A stretch of 64,000 bases of DNA. Origin: Paenibacillus sp. BSR1-1 (GTDB lineage Bacteria; Bacillota; Bacilli; Bacillales; Cytobacillaceae). Of this stretch, positions 39,766 through 48,865 are shown piece after piece (the stretch's first letter is position 1; each line of letters opens with the position of its first letter). The notes beneath the pieces are model-generated. The model ran no database searches. It was not told the DNA's origin and was given only the letters and a program-made list of their open reading frames with translations. The translations under genes and the position numbers were made by a program. Location: the NCBI RefSeq assembly GCF_030403775.1, contig NZ_JAQMWQ010000004.1, positions 339,894 through 403,893 of the forward strand. The letters are read 5' to 3'.

Positions 39766-42435
39766 TTAAGCAGTTGTATAAACCTCTTCCTTATTTAACT
39801 CATGACGAATTGTTGCTTGTGCAGCTGCTAATCTTGCAAGCGGTACGCGGTACGGCGAGCAGCTGACATAATCTAAGCCTGTTCGGTAGCAAAAATCAAT
39901 TGAACTCTTTTCACCGCCATGTTCACCGCAGATACCTGTTTTTAACGATGGCTTTGTACTGCGGCCAAGGTTAACACCTGTTTCTACAAGCTTACCAACA
40001 CCATCCTGGTCAAGTACTGCAAAAGGATTTTCTGGGAGTACTTTGTTTTCAATATACGCCTGCAGGAATTTTCCTTCGGCATCATCACGGCTATATCCGA
40101 AGGTTGTTTGTGTTAAATCATTCGTTCCAAAAGAGAAGAAATCTGCTTCTTCAGCAATTTGATCAGCCGTCAATGCAGCACGAGGGATTTCAATCATCGT
40201 TCCTATTGTATATTGGAATGTTTTCCCTGTTTCCTCTTGAATCTTAACTGCCGCATCAATAACCAGCTGGCGCATCTGTTTTAATTCATTTACATGGCCG
40301 ACAAGCGGAATCATAATTTCCGGCTGTACTTCCATGCCTTTTTCTGCAAGCTTTGCTGCTGCATAGAAAATTGCCTTCGCTTGCATATCATAAATTTCTG
40401 GATGAATCATACCAAGGCGGCAGCCGCGGTGGCCGAGCATTGGATTGAATTCATCTAATTGTCGAACCTTTTTAAGCAATAGTTCTTTTTTCTTCAATTC
40501 AGGAGATTGCGGGTCTAAAATTTGCAGCTTTGTCACTTCTACTAAAAGTTCCTCTTTATCCGGTAAAAATTCATGTAATGGCGGATCTAGTAATCGGATG
40601 GTTACAGGAAAGCCTTGCATCGCTTCAAAAATCCCTTCAAAATCGCCCTGCTGCATTGGAAGAAGCTCGTCTAATGCTTCCATTCTTTCACTGTAATGCT
40701 CTGCTAATATCATTTTTTGGACTATTGGAATCCGCTTCAGGTCCATAAACATATGTTCCGTACGGCAAAGGCCAATTCCCCCTGCCCCAAATTCAAACGC
40801 TTTTTTTGCATCCTCTGGATTATCGGCATTAGCTCGAACACCTAATTTTCGTTCTTGGTCGGCCCAATCCAGCAGCAGCTGGAATTCATCTGAAAGCTCA
40901 GGGTCGATCATTGGAATTTCTCCTAGCATAATTTCGCCCGTTGAACCGTCGATGGTAATTATGTCGCCGTAGTGAACGACGGTTTCACCAACCATAAATT
41001 GTTTGGCTTTTAAGTCAATTTTCAACGCCTCACAACCGCAGATACAAGCTTTCCCCATTCCGCGGGCAACAACTGCTGCGTGGCTGGTCATTCCGCCTCG
41101 GCTTGTTAAAATCGCTTGAGAAGCTACGATTCCATGGATATCATCAGGGGTTGTTTCAGGACGAACGAGAATTACTTTTTTCCCATCATTCCCTAAAAGT
41201 TCTGCTTCATCGGCATCAAAGACTACTTTACCTGTTGCCGCTCCTGGGGATGCCGGTAAGCCTTTTGCTAAAATTCTTTTTTCAAATTTGTCATCAATGC
41301 GGCGGTGCAGCAATTGATTTAATTGATCGGGATCGACGCGAAGCAGCGCCGTTTTCTTATCAATAATGCCTTCTTCTACCATTTCAACGGCAATTCGAAT
41401 CGCCGCTTGAGCAGTACGCTTGCCGTTGCGGGTTTGCAGAATGAAAAGCTTGCCCCGTTCAACCGTAAATTCAATGTCTTGCATTTCTTTGTAATGCTGC
41501 TCAAGTCGTTTGCAGGTATCAGCAAATTGCTTGTAAACCCCAGGCATTTCATCCTTTAAAGTGGCAATCGGCTGCGGTGTACGAATTCCAGCCACTACAT
41601 CCTCACCTTGGGCATTAATTAAGTATTCACCGTAAAGAAGGTGTTCTCCAGTGGAGGGATTTCTAGTGAACGCAACGCCTGTTCCCGAATCATCTCCCAT
41701 GTTGCCAAATACCATACTTTGAATATTAACAGCTGTTCCAAGATGATCAGCAATTTTATTGAGACGGCGGTAAACAATCGCCCTTTGGTTATTCCAAGAG
41801 TTAAATACGGCATTAATGGCAAGGAAAAGCTGCTCTTTTGGATCCTGTGGGAAGTCTTTCCGCGTATGCTTTTTGACAATTCCTTTGTACCCAGCAATAA
41901 CCTCCTTCCAGTCCTCTGCGGTCATTTCAGGGTCAGAGGAATAGCCCTTTTGTTCGCGGGTTTCTTCTAAAAACTGTTCGAAGAAATACGTGTCGATTTC
42001 AAGAACAACATTACTAAACATTTGAATAAAACGACGGTACGAATCATAGGCAAAACGAGCATTATTCGTTAATTTTGCCATTCCGACAACTGTTTCATCA
42101 TTCATACCCAGATTCAAAATGGTATCCATCATCCCAGGCATGGAAAAAACTGAACCAGAACGAACAGATACGAGTAAAGGATTTTGCGGGTCACCTAATT
42201 TTTTGCCCATTTTTTCTTCTAAACGGGTAAGAGCTTCTAAAGTTTGCTTTTCTACGATTGTTGGGATGGTTTTGCTAGCTTCATAGTAGGCGTTACATGC
42301 TTGAGTCGTAATCGTAAAGCCATAAGGGACTGGCAAGCCAATCCGAGTCATTTCTGCTAGATTTGCTCCTTTTCCACCTAGCAATTCTCTCATATCGCCA
42401 TTACCTTCGTGAAATAAGTAAACGAATTTATCCAT
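39766..42435 (-). CDS. ppdK: Pyruvate, phosphate dikinase
   Basis: PPDK interconverts pyruvate + ATP + Pi and PEP + AMP + PPi. The 889-residue protein has the N-terminal nucleotide domain (GGKGANLAEMTRIGLPVPYG), the swivelling phospho-His domain (TSRGGMTSHAAVVARGMGK, with catalytic His and the regulatory Thr two residues before it) and the C-terminal PEP barrel with GICGEHGG. Length is standard. It follows yqfL by 2 bp; YqfL is its regulatory kinase/phosphorylase. This gives the cell a second way to make PEP for gluconeogenesis. Confidence 0.97.
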   Translation of the reverse strand: MDKFVYLFHEGNGDMRELLGGKGANLAEMTRIGLPVPYGFTITTQACNAYYEASKTIPTIVEKQTLEALTRLEEKMGKKLGDPQNPLLVSVRSGSVFSMPGMMDTILNLGMNDETVVGMAKLTNNARFAYDSYRRFIQMFSNVVLEIDTYFFEQFLEETREQKGYSSDPEMTAEDWKEVIAGYKGIVKKHTRKDFPQDPKEQLFLAINAVFNSWNNQRAIVYRRLNKIADHLGTAVNIQSMVFGNMGDDSGTGVAFTRNPSTGEHLLYGEYLINAQGEDVVAGIRTPQPIATLKDEMPGVYKQFADTCKRLEQHYKEMQDIEFTVERGKLFILQTRNGKRTAQAAIRIAVEMVEEGIIDKKTALLRVDPDQLNQLLHRRIDDKFEKRILAKGLPASPGAATGKVVFDADEAELLGNDGKKVILVRPETTPDDIHGIVASQAILTSRGGMTSHAAVVARGMGKACICGCEALKIDLKAKQFMVGETVVHYGDIITIDGSTGEIMLGEIPMIDPELSDEFQLLLDWADQERKLGVRANADNPEDAKKAFEFGAGGIGLCRTEHMFMDLKRIPIVQKMILAEHYSERMEALDELLPMQQGDFEGIFEAMQGFPVTIRLLDPPLHEFLPDKEELLVEVTKLQILDPQSPELKKKELLLKKVRQLDEFNPMLGHRGCRLGMIHPEIYDMQAKAIFYAAAKLAEKGMEVQPEIMIPLVGHVNELKQMRQLVIDAAVKIQEETGKTFQYTIGTMIEIPRAALTADQIAEEADFFSFGTNDLTQTTFGYSRDDAEGKFLQAYIENKVLPENPFAVLDQDGVGKLVETGVNLGRSTKPSLKTGICGEHGGEKSSIDFCYRTGLDYVSCSPYRVPLARLAAAQATIRHELNKEEVYTTA

Positions 42436-42437
42436 GA

Positions 42438-43253
42438 TTACAAGCTCCTCTCTTTTTTCAAAACGTCTAAAATTAACCCCGCAGTTTCTTCTACTGCTTT
42501 ATTTGAAACGTCAATAATTGGACAGCCAACCCGCTTCATAATTTTTTCTGCATGATCGAGTTCGTCTAAGATTCGCTGGAAGCTTGCGTAATTTGCCTGC
42601 GATCCGAGCCCTAAAGCCTTTAAGCGCTCCTTGCGAATTTCGTTTAATTTATCTGGTGATATGATTAAGCCGATACAATTTTTCCGCGGAACTTGAAACA
42701 ATTCATCTGGCGGCGGTACTTCTGGCACTAAGGGAACGTTTGCTACCTTAAAGCGCTGATGAGCTAAATACATCGACAAAGGTGTTTTGGAGGTCCTTGA
42801 GACTCCGATTAGGACTATATCAGCCTTTGTAACCCCTCTTGGATCACGGCCATCATCATATTTCACGGCAAATTCAATCGCTTCAATTTTCTTGAAATAT
42901 TCTTCATCCAGCTTTCTCATTAACCCAGGGCGATGATGCGGCTGCTTATTGAACCTTGTTACAAATGCATTCATCAAGGGGCTAAGCAAATCAACTGCTA
43001 AAATACCCTCTTCGGTAGCACGTTGATCTATATATTCCTTTAAAGAAGGAATAACAATGGTATACGCAATAATGGAGTGACCCCTTTTTGCCAGCATGAT
43101 GACATCTTCAATATCCTCAAAGTCATCAACATAGGAATTGCGGCGAATTTCAACCTGTCCTCCATTAAATTGTGTTGCCACTGCTTTTACTACAAACTCA
43201 GCCGTTTCCCCTACTGAGTCAGAAACTACATAGACAACCTCTTTCTGAACCAA
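42438..43253 (-). CDS. yqfL: PPDK regulatory protein (bifunctional Ser/Thr kinase and phosphorylase)
   Basis: The 271-residue DUF299 protein inactivates PPDK by ADP-dependent phosphorylation of the Thr next to the catalytic His and reactivates it with phosphate. The P-loop-like signature is VLIGVSRTSKTPLS, and the N-terminus YVVSDSVGETAEFVVKAV is characteristic. The start is TTG at 43253 with AGAGG eight bases upstream. It lies between ccpN and ppdK, so enzyme and regulator are made together. Confidence 0.95.
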   Translation of the reverse strand: MVQKEVVYVVSDSVGETAEFVVKAVATQFNGGQVEIRRNSYVDDFEDIEDVIMLAKRGHSIIAYTIVIPSLKEYIDQRATEEGILAVDLLSPLMNAFVTRFNKQPHHRPGLMRKLDEEYFKKIEAIEFAVKYDDGRDPRGVTKADIVLIGVSRTSKTPLSMYLAHQRFKVANVPLVPEVPPPDELFQVPRKNCIGLIISPDKLNEIRKERLKALGLGSQANYASFQRILDELDHAEKIMKRVGCPIIDVSNKAVEETAGLILDVLKKERSL

Positions 43254-43270
43254 AATGGCAGCCTCTCCCC

Positions 43271-43906
43271 TTAGTGTGATTTTTCTTCCATAATTTCTAA
43301 ATAGGCTTTCGTTATCGTCGTTTTTGTAATTCGTCCCACAAGCAAATATGTATTCTTTTGCTCTTCCTTTACAACTGGTAAGGAATCTATGTGGTTATTA
43401 ATCATTTTTTTCGCTGCTTCAAGCAGAGTTTCATCAGGATGAATGGTGATGATATTCGGCATCCTCGTCATGATCACACTCACCGGTAATTCATGAAGAT
43501 TCCTGTTTCCTAGTGATGCTCTGAGCAAATCTTTACGGGAAATCACCCCTGCCAAATGTCCTTCTGTATCTACGGCATAAAGAGTACCAACATCTTCTAA
43601 AAATAATTGGACGATAGCGTCGTAAACTGAAGTTGATTTTTCAACTACAATTGGATGTGCTTTGTAGTCCGTCACTTTTTGATGGATAAATTCCTTAGCT
43701 TGAAGCTTAACTTCGTAATTATCATTAAAAAAATAACCGACCCTTGGTCTTGCATCCAAATTTCCTGACATGGTTAAGATGGCGAGATCTGGCCGTAATG
43801 CTGCCCTTGTTAAAGATAATTTCTCTGCAATTTCTTTCCCCGTTATGGGTCCATTCTGTTTCACAATTTCAAGGATCTCATCTTGGCGTTTCGTTAGTTT
43901 AATCAT
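43271..43906 (-). CDS. ccpN: CcpN transcriptional repressor (HTH plus two CBS domains)
   Basis: The 211-residue protein has an N-terminal winged helix (TKRQDEILEIVKQNGPITGK, then LTRAALRPDLAILTM) followed by two CBS domains (SVYDAIVQLFLEDVGTLYAV and VIMTRMPNIITIHPDETLLE). In B. subtilis CcpN represses gluconeogenic genes such as gapB and pckA under glycolytic conditions, sensing ATP/ADP. The ATG at 43906 is chosen over an overlapping GTG. Here the same operon also contains ppdK, another gluconeogenic step. Confidence 0.95.
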   Translation of the reverse strand: MIKLTKRQDEILEIVKQNGPITGKEIAEKLSLTRAALRPDLAILTMSGNLDARPRVGYFFNDNYEVKLQAKEFIHQKVTDYKAHPIVVEKSTSVYDAIVQLFLEDVGTLYAVDTEGHLAGVISRKDLLRASLGNRNLHELPVSVIMTRMPNIITIHPDETLLEAAKKMINNHIDSLPVVKEEQKNTYLLVGRITKTTITKAYLEIMEEKSH

Positions 43907-43984
43907 TAACACCCCCTCACTTTTCCTTTTGGTGTCCTATTCTATAGGAAAATTTTAAATGTGTTATACTTATTTGTATATAGT

Positions 43985-44013
43985 ATATTACATTTAACAC
44001 AAAACCGAAACAA
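43985..44013 (-). promoter_or_regulatory. Promoter candidate of the ccpN operon
   Basis: TTGTTT (44008-44013) and TAATAT (43985-43990) are 17 bp apart on the minus strand, about 80 bp before ccpN. Confidence 0.45.
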
Positions 44014-44076
44014 TAACTTATACTTTTTTTTAACAAAACATGAGACTATCTATTCTAAAGATTCAGATTATTATTT

Positions 44077-44106
44077 TTAAAAAAATTCCCGCTATTGAAT
44101 GCGGGA
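44077..44106 (-). terminator. Terminator after the MutM/Nei-like gene
   Basis: TCCCGC and GCGGGA pair on the minus strand directly after the stop, and seven T follow after one A. Confidence 0.75.
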
Positions 44107-44916
44107 CTATTTCTGACAATTAGGACAATAAAAGGTTTTCCTAGACGAAATCATTTCTTCGATGATTGTCCCTCCACACCTTGTACATACCTCACCTTTT
44201 CTGTCATAAACTTTGCGTATATTATAAAAGCTTCCAGTTAACTTGTCGCCATTATAAAAAGGATTTTCAAGGTATCCTCCATGTTTTAGGGCATCCTGCA
44301 GTACAAATTTCATGGATTGGTATAATTGACTTCGACCCACTTCGATAATGTCATCTATATCTCTAGTTGGTAAAATCTTTGCATGGAAGCATATTTCAGC
44401 AGAATAGCAATTGCCAATACCAGCAATGAATTCTTGATCCAGCATCGTCGTTTTCAATCGGCCATGTTTTTTGTTGATTCTTAATAAAAATTCATTTACA
44501 GAGAAATCGTTTGAAAGTGGTTCGGGTCCCAAATGAGAAAGCTCCTTTTCGACTTCTGTTTGACTATGGAGATGAAGATATCCTAGTCTTAAACCGATAA
44601 AATACAAATGATTTTGCCCAAACGATAATCGAATTTGAACCGTTCGTTTTGGTTTTTCCGCTTCTTTTCCATAAAACATCCAGCCTCCGAGCATTAAGTG
44701 TAAGAGAAGGATTTGTCCATTTTGCAGTTGAAAAAGCAAATGCTTACCACGCCTATTTATATTGAGGACTTTTTGCTGCTTAACGGTATTGATGAATAGT
44801 GTAGGATTAAGATTAATTGATTTTTCTCTGTTTACTTGAACATCGGTAATAACCTGTCCAGCAATTCTTTCGTTTAACAAGATTTTGTAGTTTTCCATTT
44901 CCGGAAGTTCTGGCAT
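44107..44916 (-). CDS. Fpg/Nei-family DNA glycosylase (MutM paralogue)
   Basis: The 269-residue protein begins MPELPEMENYKILLNERIAG, so the catalytic Pro2 and Glu3 are present. The helix-two-turn-helix region is LDQEFIAGIGNCYSAEICFH, and the C-terminal zinc finger is CTRCGG...CPNCQK. The ATG at 44916 follows GGAGGT by seven bases; upstream in-frame Met residues would hide the catalytic Pro. It stands apart from polA-type neighbours of canonical mutM, so it may be a second enzyme with other base specificity (inference). It removes oxidised bases in repair. Confidence 0.87.
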   Translation of the reverse strand: MPELPEMENYKILLNERIAGQVITDVQVNREKSINLNPTLFINTVKQQKVLNINRRGKHLLFQLQNGQILLLHLMLGGWMFYGKEAEKPKRTVQIRLSFGQNHLYFIGLRLGYLHLHSQTEVEKELSHLGPEPLSNDFSVNEFLLRINKKHGRLKTTMLDQEFIAGIGNCYSAEICFHAKILPTRDIDDIIEVGRSQLYQSMKFVLQDALKHGGYLENPFYNGDKLTGSFYNIRKVYDRKGEVCTRCGGTIIEEMISSRKTFYCPNCQK

Positions 44917-44971
44917 CTCATGTACCTCCATTTTAAAGATCCATTCCTCCGAATTATTTTCCCCAAAGACA

Positions 44972-45000
44972 CAAAAAAACCGAACACAATTGTTCGGTTT
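44972..45000 (-). terminator. Terminator of the tRNA-Gly-Ile transcript
   Basis: AAACCGAACA and TGTTCGGTTT pair perfectly; on the minus strand seven T follow. It lies 17 bp after tRNA-Ile. Confidence 0.85.
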
Positions 45001-45016
45001 CACTAAAACAAAATGA

Positions 45017-45090
<74 letters not shown>

Positions 45091-45097
45091 ATATGTA

Positions 45098-45171
45098 TGG
45101 AGCGGGTGATGGGAATCGAACCCACAACATCAGCTTGGAAGGCTGAGGTTTTACCACTAAACTACACCCGC
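45098..45171 (-). tRNA. tRNA-Gly(TCC)
   Basis: Cloverleaf on the minus strand; the anticodon loop CTTCCAA lies in stem TCAGC/GCTGA. CCA is encoded. It precedes tRNA-Ile by 7 bp in the same transcript. Confidence 0.95.
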
Positions 45172-45197
45172 ATATTTAACCTTCAACGACGTATGTA

Positions 45198-45226
45198 ATT
45201 ATAACAGTAATTTATTTATTTGTCTA
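45198..45226 (-). promoter_or_regulatory. Promoter of the tRNA-Gly-Ile unit
   Basis: TAGACA (45221-45226) and TATAAT (45198-45203) are exactly 17 bp apart on the minus strand, 27 bp before tRNA-Gly. Confidence 0.7.
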
Positions 45227-45253
45227 TATCCAATTAGTATATAATAAATTCAT

Positions 45254-45296
45254 TGATTAACCGAACACCAATTTTATTATGGCATCCGGTTAATCA
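45254..45296 (-). terminator. Possible terminator after the lipase gene
   Basis: GATTAACCG and CGGTTAATC form a 9-bp stem with a 23-nt loop, next to the lipase stop. The following minus-strand sequence is only moderately T-rich. Confidence 0.4.
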
Positions 45297-45303
45297 AATT
45301 AAC

Positions 45304-46545
45304 TCATTTTGGAAGTCCGTGGAGTTGATTGGCGATATTTAAATAGAAGTCATTAATTTGTCTAATTCCAATAACATGAGCTTCACTTAATCCAACGAAA
45401 TCAAAGTGATCCCAAGTATATTGAACAGGAAAATAGTTCCATACTCCCCTTTGAATCGTGCCATCAAAAAGCTTATTTGCCTGTCCGAATGGAAATTTGG
45501 AAGATTTAACGTTAACAATTCCATCATTTTGCCACCAAGACTTGTCAATCACAGGTGCAGGGTTTGTTCTTGAATATGATCCGATAAACAGACTTGAATC
45601 CCATAATAGAGGCGTCATCGTTGGCAGCGGATAAAAATGACCAGTTAAAAGTCCTATATAGGACGCGTCTCCTGTATAGGAAAAATAGTATACATCTTGC
45701 TGGGTTTTCACCCAGTTATTAAGTTCAGCAGCTCCAACAGTGTTTAAATCATACGAACTTATATCTTTACTTGTCCAAACTGAGCTGCTAATGACCCGGT
45801 CCATATAAGTAAGGAAGGATTCTTCAGGGCTTCGTTTCAATCCCCATTGGTCCATCTTGAAATCATATACGATGTTGTCTCCGCCTGCCCCTGATAGGGC
45901 GGCAAAATCGGTAACCATACTTTTAACAAGCGTTTTTACTCTTTCTGCATCCGCATACGTGGAACCATTATTTGGAGTAGCGAGGGTTGTAACACTATGG
46001 ACCCAATGCTTCCCCCCTTCAAAAAGTGGAGAAACTCCTTCCTCAGGGTGTGCCTTATAATATTCTTGTTCAGACTCGCTTCCATTTTCCAATAGTTCTG
46101 TCAGCGTTCTGATAGTTTGTCCGCCCATACTATGCCCAACAAGATGAATTTTATTTTTACCATTCCATTCGCTATAGAGGCCAGGAAAAGTCTTTCCAAA
46201 CCTTGCGTGCCCACATTCTTTTGCATGGGCAGCCCCATAGTCAACGGTTCCTCCTTTTATATAGTAATAAAGTTCCACCGCCCTATCCCAGTTACTAGAA
46301 ATTGGTCCAACCGCAGCAGTATACGTTCTGTGTCCGCTGTTATTCAAATATTGTTCTAGGTCATTCATCCCTCCCCAATATTTGAAGCCAAACAATTCAC
46401 CTCGTCCCCATCCTGTTAGCCCATGTACCAATACGATTGGATATTCATTACCGGAAGATTCAGCTGTTGAAGACGTTTCAGCACTTGCTGAGAAAGCTGG
46501 CATGAGCAAGCTGCAGAAGAATAGTGAAGATAAGATATACCGCAT
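45304..46545 (-). CDS. Secreted triacylglycerol lipase, family I.5
   Basis: The 413-residue protein has a signal peptide (LSSLFFCSLLMPAFSASA) and the mature start YPIVLVHGLTGWGRGE of Bacillus/Geobacillus family I.5 lipases. The nucleophile is in LVGHSMGGQT, the acid Asp in WWQNDGIVN and the His in TWDHFDFVG. His residues in GAAHAKECGHARFGK belong to the family's zinc site. It hydrolyses long-chain triglycerides outside the cell. A good promoter and ribosome binding site (AAAGGGGG) lie upstream. No foldase or export genes are adjacent. Confidence 0.92.
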   Translation of the reverse strand: MRYILSSLFFCSLLMPAFSASAETSSTAESSGNEYPIVLVHGLTGWGRGELFGFKYWGGMNDLEQYLNNSGHRTYTAAVGPISSNWDRAVELYYYIKGGTVDYGAAHAKECGHARFGKTFPGLYSEWNGKNKIHLVGHSMGGQTIRTLTELLENGSESEQEYYKAHPEEGVSPLFEGGKHWVHSVTTLATPNNGSTYADAERVKTLVKSMVTDFAALSGAGGDNIVYDFKMDQWGLKRSPEESFLTYMDRVISSSVWTSKDISSYDLNTVGAAELNNWVKTQQDVYYFSYTGDASYIGLLTGHFYPLPTMTPLLWDSSLFIGSYSRTNPAPVIDKSWWQNDGIVNVKSSKFPFGQANKLFDGTIQRGVWNYFPVQYTWDHFDFVGLSEAHVIGIRQINDFYLNIANQLHGLPK

Positions 46546-46584
46546 TTTTGATGTCCCCCTTTTACAAATATTTCAATTTTCTGA

Positions 46585-46612
46585 ATTATAGTTATATTTT
46601 AAAAGAAAACAA
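46585..46612 (-). promoter_or_regulatory. Promoter of the lipase gene
   Basis: TTGTTT (46607-46612) and TATAAT (46585-46590) are 16 bp apart on the minus strand, about 40 bp before the start codon. Confidence 0.55.
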
Positions 46613-46616
46613 ATAA

Positions 46617-46647
46617 AAAAGGACCCTACAAATGTAGGAATCCTTTT
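46617..46647 (-). terminator. Hairpin upstream of the lipase promoter
   Basis: AAGGA-CTACA and TGTAG-TCCTT form a stem followed on the minus strand by TTTTTTATTTG, the form of a terminator. No gene is seen upstream on that strand (46650-46825), so its target transcript is unclear. Confidence 0.5.
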
Positions 46648-46825
46648 ATACTATAAATTTCCATTCATTTATACCTTCTGTTTTCCGGGAACAAAGGACA
46701 ATCCTTATGGGTCAAAATACCTATTTTTACTTTTATCTACTAGTGAAGCATTTCAAAGTATGAGTTATGATTATCCTTGTTAGAAATTGAACGTTTCGAA
46801 ATACATTCATTGGAGTTGACATATA

Positions 46826-47152
46826 TTGAATAACCTATTGATGAAAAAGGATTTATCGGCGGAACAACTTGCTATGGTAAATAGTGAAATGAGCAAAAAA
46901 CAAAAATCAAAGGGAATTGCTTATGCTCTTTGGTTCTTCTTAGGTACTTTTGCTGGACACCGTTTTTATTCAGGAGATATCGGACGAGCAATCCTAATGC
47001 TATTATTTGGATGGGCGACATTATTTATTTGGAACTTTGTTGATGTATTCTTTATCGGAAAAAGAATTGAACAAAAAAATGAAGAACTTGAAAACAATAT
47101 TATTTTGACTGTTAAAGCCCTATCAAACAACAAAAATGCAGCTAGTGCATGA
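46826..47152 (+). CDS. TM2 domain membrane protein
   Basis: The 108-residue protein has a TM2 domain: two helices joined by a short turn, with the signature AYALWFFLGTFAGHRFYSGD, then LMLLFGWATLFIWNFVDVFF. The start is TTG at 46826, with GGAG ten bases upstream. A short charged head (MKKDLSAEQLAMVNSEMSKK region) and a polar tail flank the membrane part. The family has no established biochemical function in bacteria. A strong terminator follows; it is a single-gene unit. Confidence 0.88.
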   Translation: MNNLLMKKDLSAEQLAMVNSEMSKKQKSKGIAYALWFFLGTFAGHRFYSGDIGRAILMLLFGWATLFIWNFVDVFFIGKRIEQKNEELENNIILTVKALSNNKNAASA

Positions 47153-47177
47153 TTTTAAACAAAATGTAATGTTATTA

Positions 47178-47208
47178 GGGTAGTTCCTTATAAGGAACTA
47201 CCCTTTTT
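47178..47208 (+). terminator. Terminator after the TM2 gene
   Basis: GGGTAGTTCCTTA and TAAGGAACTACCC form a perfect 13-bp stem and TTTTT follows. Confidence 0.9.
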
Positions 47209-47211
47209 GCA

Positions 47212-47485
47212 TCAGATCTACTTCGTTTTTCCCCGGGCGAACAGGTGGTTTGATTCAGCCTTTTATGTATTTTTCCACCACTTTGAAAGACGGGTTAAAT
47301 AATTCATTCTTTGGCAGATGGCTGATAGTCTCTTTCTAAATATCCTAAACTCATTTTATCTTAGTACCGTTGACCTTTCGTCTTGATTTCTTCAAGGTCG
47401 AGGTTTGGAATTTGCATATCTTTCATGAAGCTTCGTCCATTGATTATCGATAACTTCACCTCTCTTCCCCAATTTTCCTATGTTT
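47212..47485. other. Intergenic stretch without a recognisable gene
   Basis: Between the TM2 terminator and the allC-like stop all frames are broken by stops. Short open pieces on the minus strand such as NQWTKLHERYANSKPRP and MKDMQIPNLDLEEIKTKGQR look more protein-like than random, so a decayed gene is possible, but I cannot name it. Confidence 0.35.
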
Positions 47486-48724
47486 TCAGGCTATTATTTT
47501 TAATATAGTATTAAGCAGAACAGACAGTCCCACTTCAATATCTTCCTGAGATGCGAATTCATCCGGATGATGACTGAGTCCTTCCTTACAGCGCACAAAA
47601 ATCATGCCGGTATCTACAATTTTAGCAATAGCCATCGCATCGTGCCCGGCACCGCTTACCAGACGAAGCGGGTCCATGTGATGTTCTTCCAAAACAGATT
47701 CAATAATACCGATAAAATGGGATGAACAGTGGACTGCCGGGGATTCAAAAACCAGTTGGAATTCACAAGTCAATTTCCTGCGGTTTGCAATTTGCTGACA
47801 TTCTTCTTGAATACGTTTTAACGCTACCTCCCTAGTAGTATCATCGATTGAGCGCAGGTCCATCGCTCCTTCCACCAAACCAGGAATAACATTGCTTGCT
47901 CCCGGATAAACCTTCAGCTTTCCAACGGTCGCTACCAGTGATTCGTATTGAAGAGCAATCCGTTCCACGGCTTGAATCATTTCTGCAGTCCCCACAAGTG
48001 CATCTTGGCGCATTGCAACCGGTACGGTCCCCGCATGGCCAGCCGCCCCTTCCACGCGAAACTCTAGCCGGGATTGACCCGCTATACCACTGACGGCTGA
48101 GCACGACTGATTCTTCTTTTCTAATACCGGACCTTGCTCGATGTGAAGTTCCAGATATCCTAGGATTGAATTTGGGTCCCTTGCCGCCAATCGATATAAA
48201 GTGGGATCCATTCCAATTTCCCGCATAGCCTTTGCTAATGTAACGCCATCCTTATCCACAGCTTCCAAATCTTTCTGCAGAAAGTTTCCAGCAATCGCCC
48301 TGCTTCCGAGAAGTGTTGTATGAAAGCGGGTCCCTTCCTCATCACAAAATCCAATCACTTCGATCGGGTGTTTAGGGCATATCCCATTCTCATGGAGAAT
48401 TTGCACGGCTTCAATTCCTAAAATCACTCCAAGAATGCCGTCATATTTGCCGGCTTCGACTACCGTATCTAGATGGGAGCCAATCAGAAGAACAGGAGCT
48501 TCTTCTTGAGTCCCTTCATATCTTCCTACAACGTTATTCAGAGCATCCCTTCTTACAATCATCCCTGCTTCTTCCATCCAATGGCTAACTAATCGGTTAG
48601 CCTCCTCACTTTCTTTAGTAAAGGAAAGACGTGTTACACCCCGCTCGGTTAAACTAATCTTTGACAAATCATCAAGACGTCGAACAATTCGATCTATGTT
48701 CCTTATTTGAGATAGGCCTAACAT
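47486..48724 (-). CDS. M20 Zn-dependent amidase, allantoate amidohydrolase/N-carbamoylase type
   Basis: The 412-residue protein has the AllC/carbamoylase signatures: GSHLDTVVEAGKYDG (metal ligands His and Asp), GFCDEEGTRF, ELHIEQGPVLE, AGHAGTVPV in the dimerisation domain and SGAGHDAMAIA near the end. Family members hydrolyse allantoate or N-carbamoyl amino acids. An allantoinase gene lies 10 kb upstream in the same cluster, which favours allantoate. It has its own promoter region with a TAGATTCTA palindrome, and a terminator separates it from the upstream deacylase gene. Confidence 0.87.
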   Translation of the reverse strand: MLGLSQIRNIDRIVRRLDDLSKISLTERGVTRLSFTKESEEANRLVSHWMEEAGMIVRRDALNNVVGRYEGTQEEAPVLLIGSHLDTVVEAGKYDGILGVILGIEAVQILHENGICPKHPIEVIGFCDEEGTRFHTTLLGSRAIAGNFLQKDLEAVDKDGVTLAKAMREIGMDPTLYRLAARDPNSILGYLELHIEQGPVLEKKNQSCSAVSGIAGQSRLEFRVEGAAGHAGTVPVAMRQDALVGTAEMIQAVERIALQYESLVATVGKLKVYPGASNVIPGLVEGAMDLRSIDDTTREVALKRIQEECQQIANRRKLTCEFQLVFESPAVHCSSHFIGIIESVLEEHHMDPLRLVSGAGHDAMAIAKIVDTGMIFVRCKEGLSHHPDEFASQEDIEVGLSVLLNTILKIIA

Positions 48725-48784
48725 ATTCCATTTCTCCTTTACATGAAACTTGACCTAAGCCACTTTTTTGATAGAAAGTATGTT

Positions 48785-48798
48785 TAATAGATTCTATA
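48785..48798. promoter_or_regulatory. Shared operator candidate, copy 1 (before allC-like gene)
   Basis: AATAGATTCTATAG contains the palindrome TAGA-T-TCTA (48788-48796). The same TTTARTAGAYTCTRWA block occurs at 52251-52266 and 58097-58112. Confidence 0.5.
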
Positions 48799-48816
48799 GC
48801 GCCCCTAGAAATTAAT

Positions 48817-48842
48817 CCAGCCTGTATTGACATACAAGCTGG
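48817..48842 (-). terminator. Terminator after the M20 deacylase gene
   Basis: CCAGC-TGTA and TACA-GCTGG form a stem with one mismatch. On the minus strand ATTAATTTC follows. Confidence 0.55.
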
Positions 48843-48865
48843 GAAAGTTTTTATAAGTATGTTAC

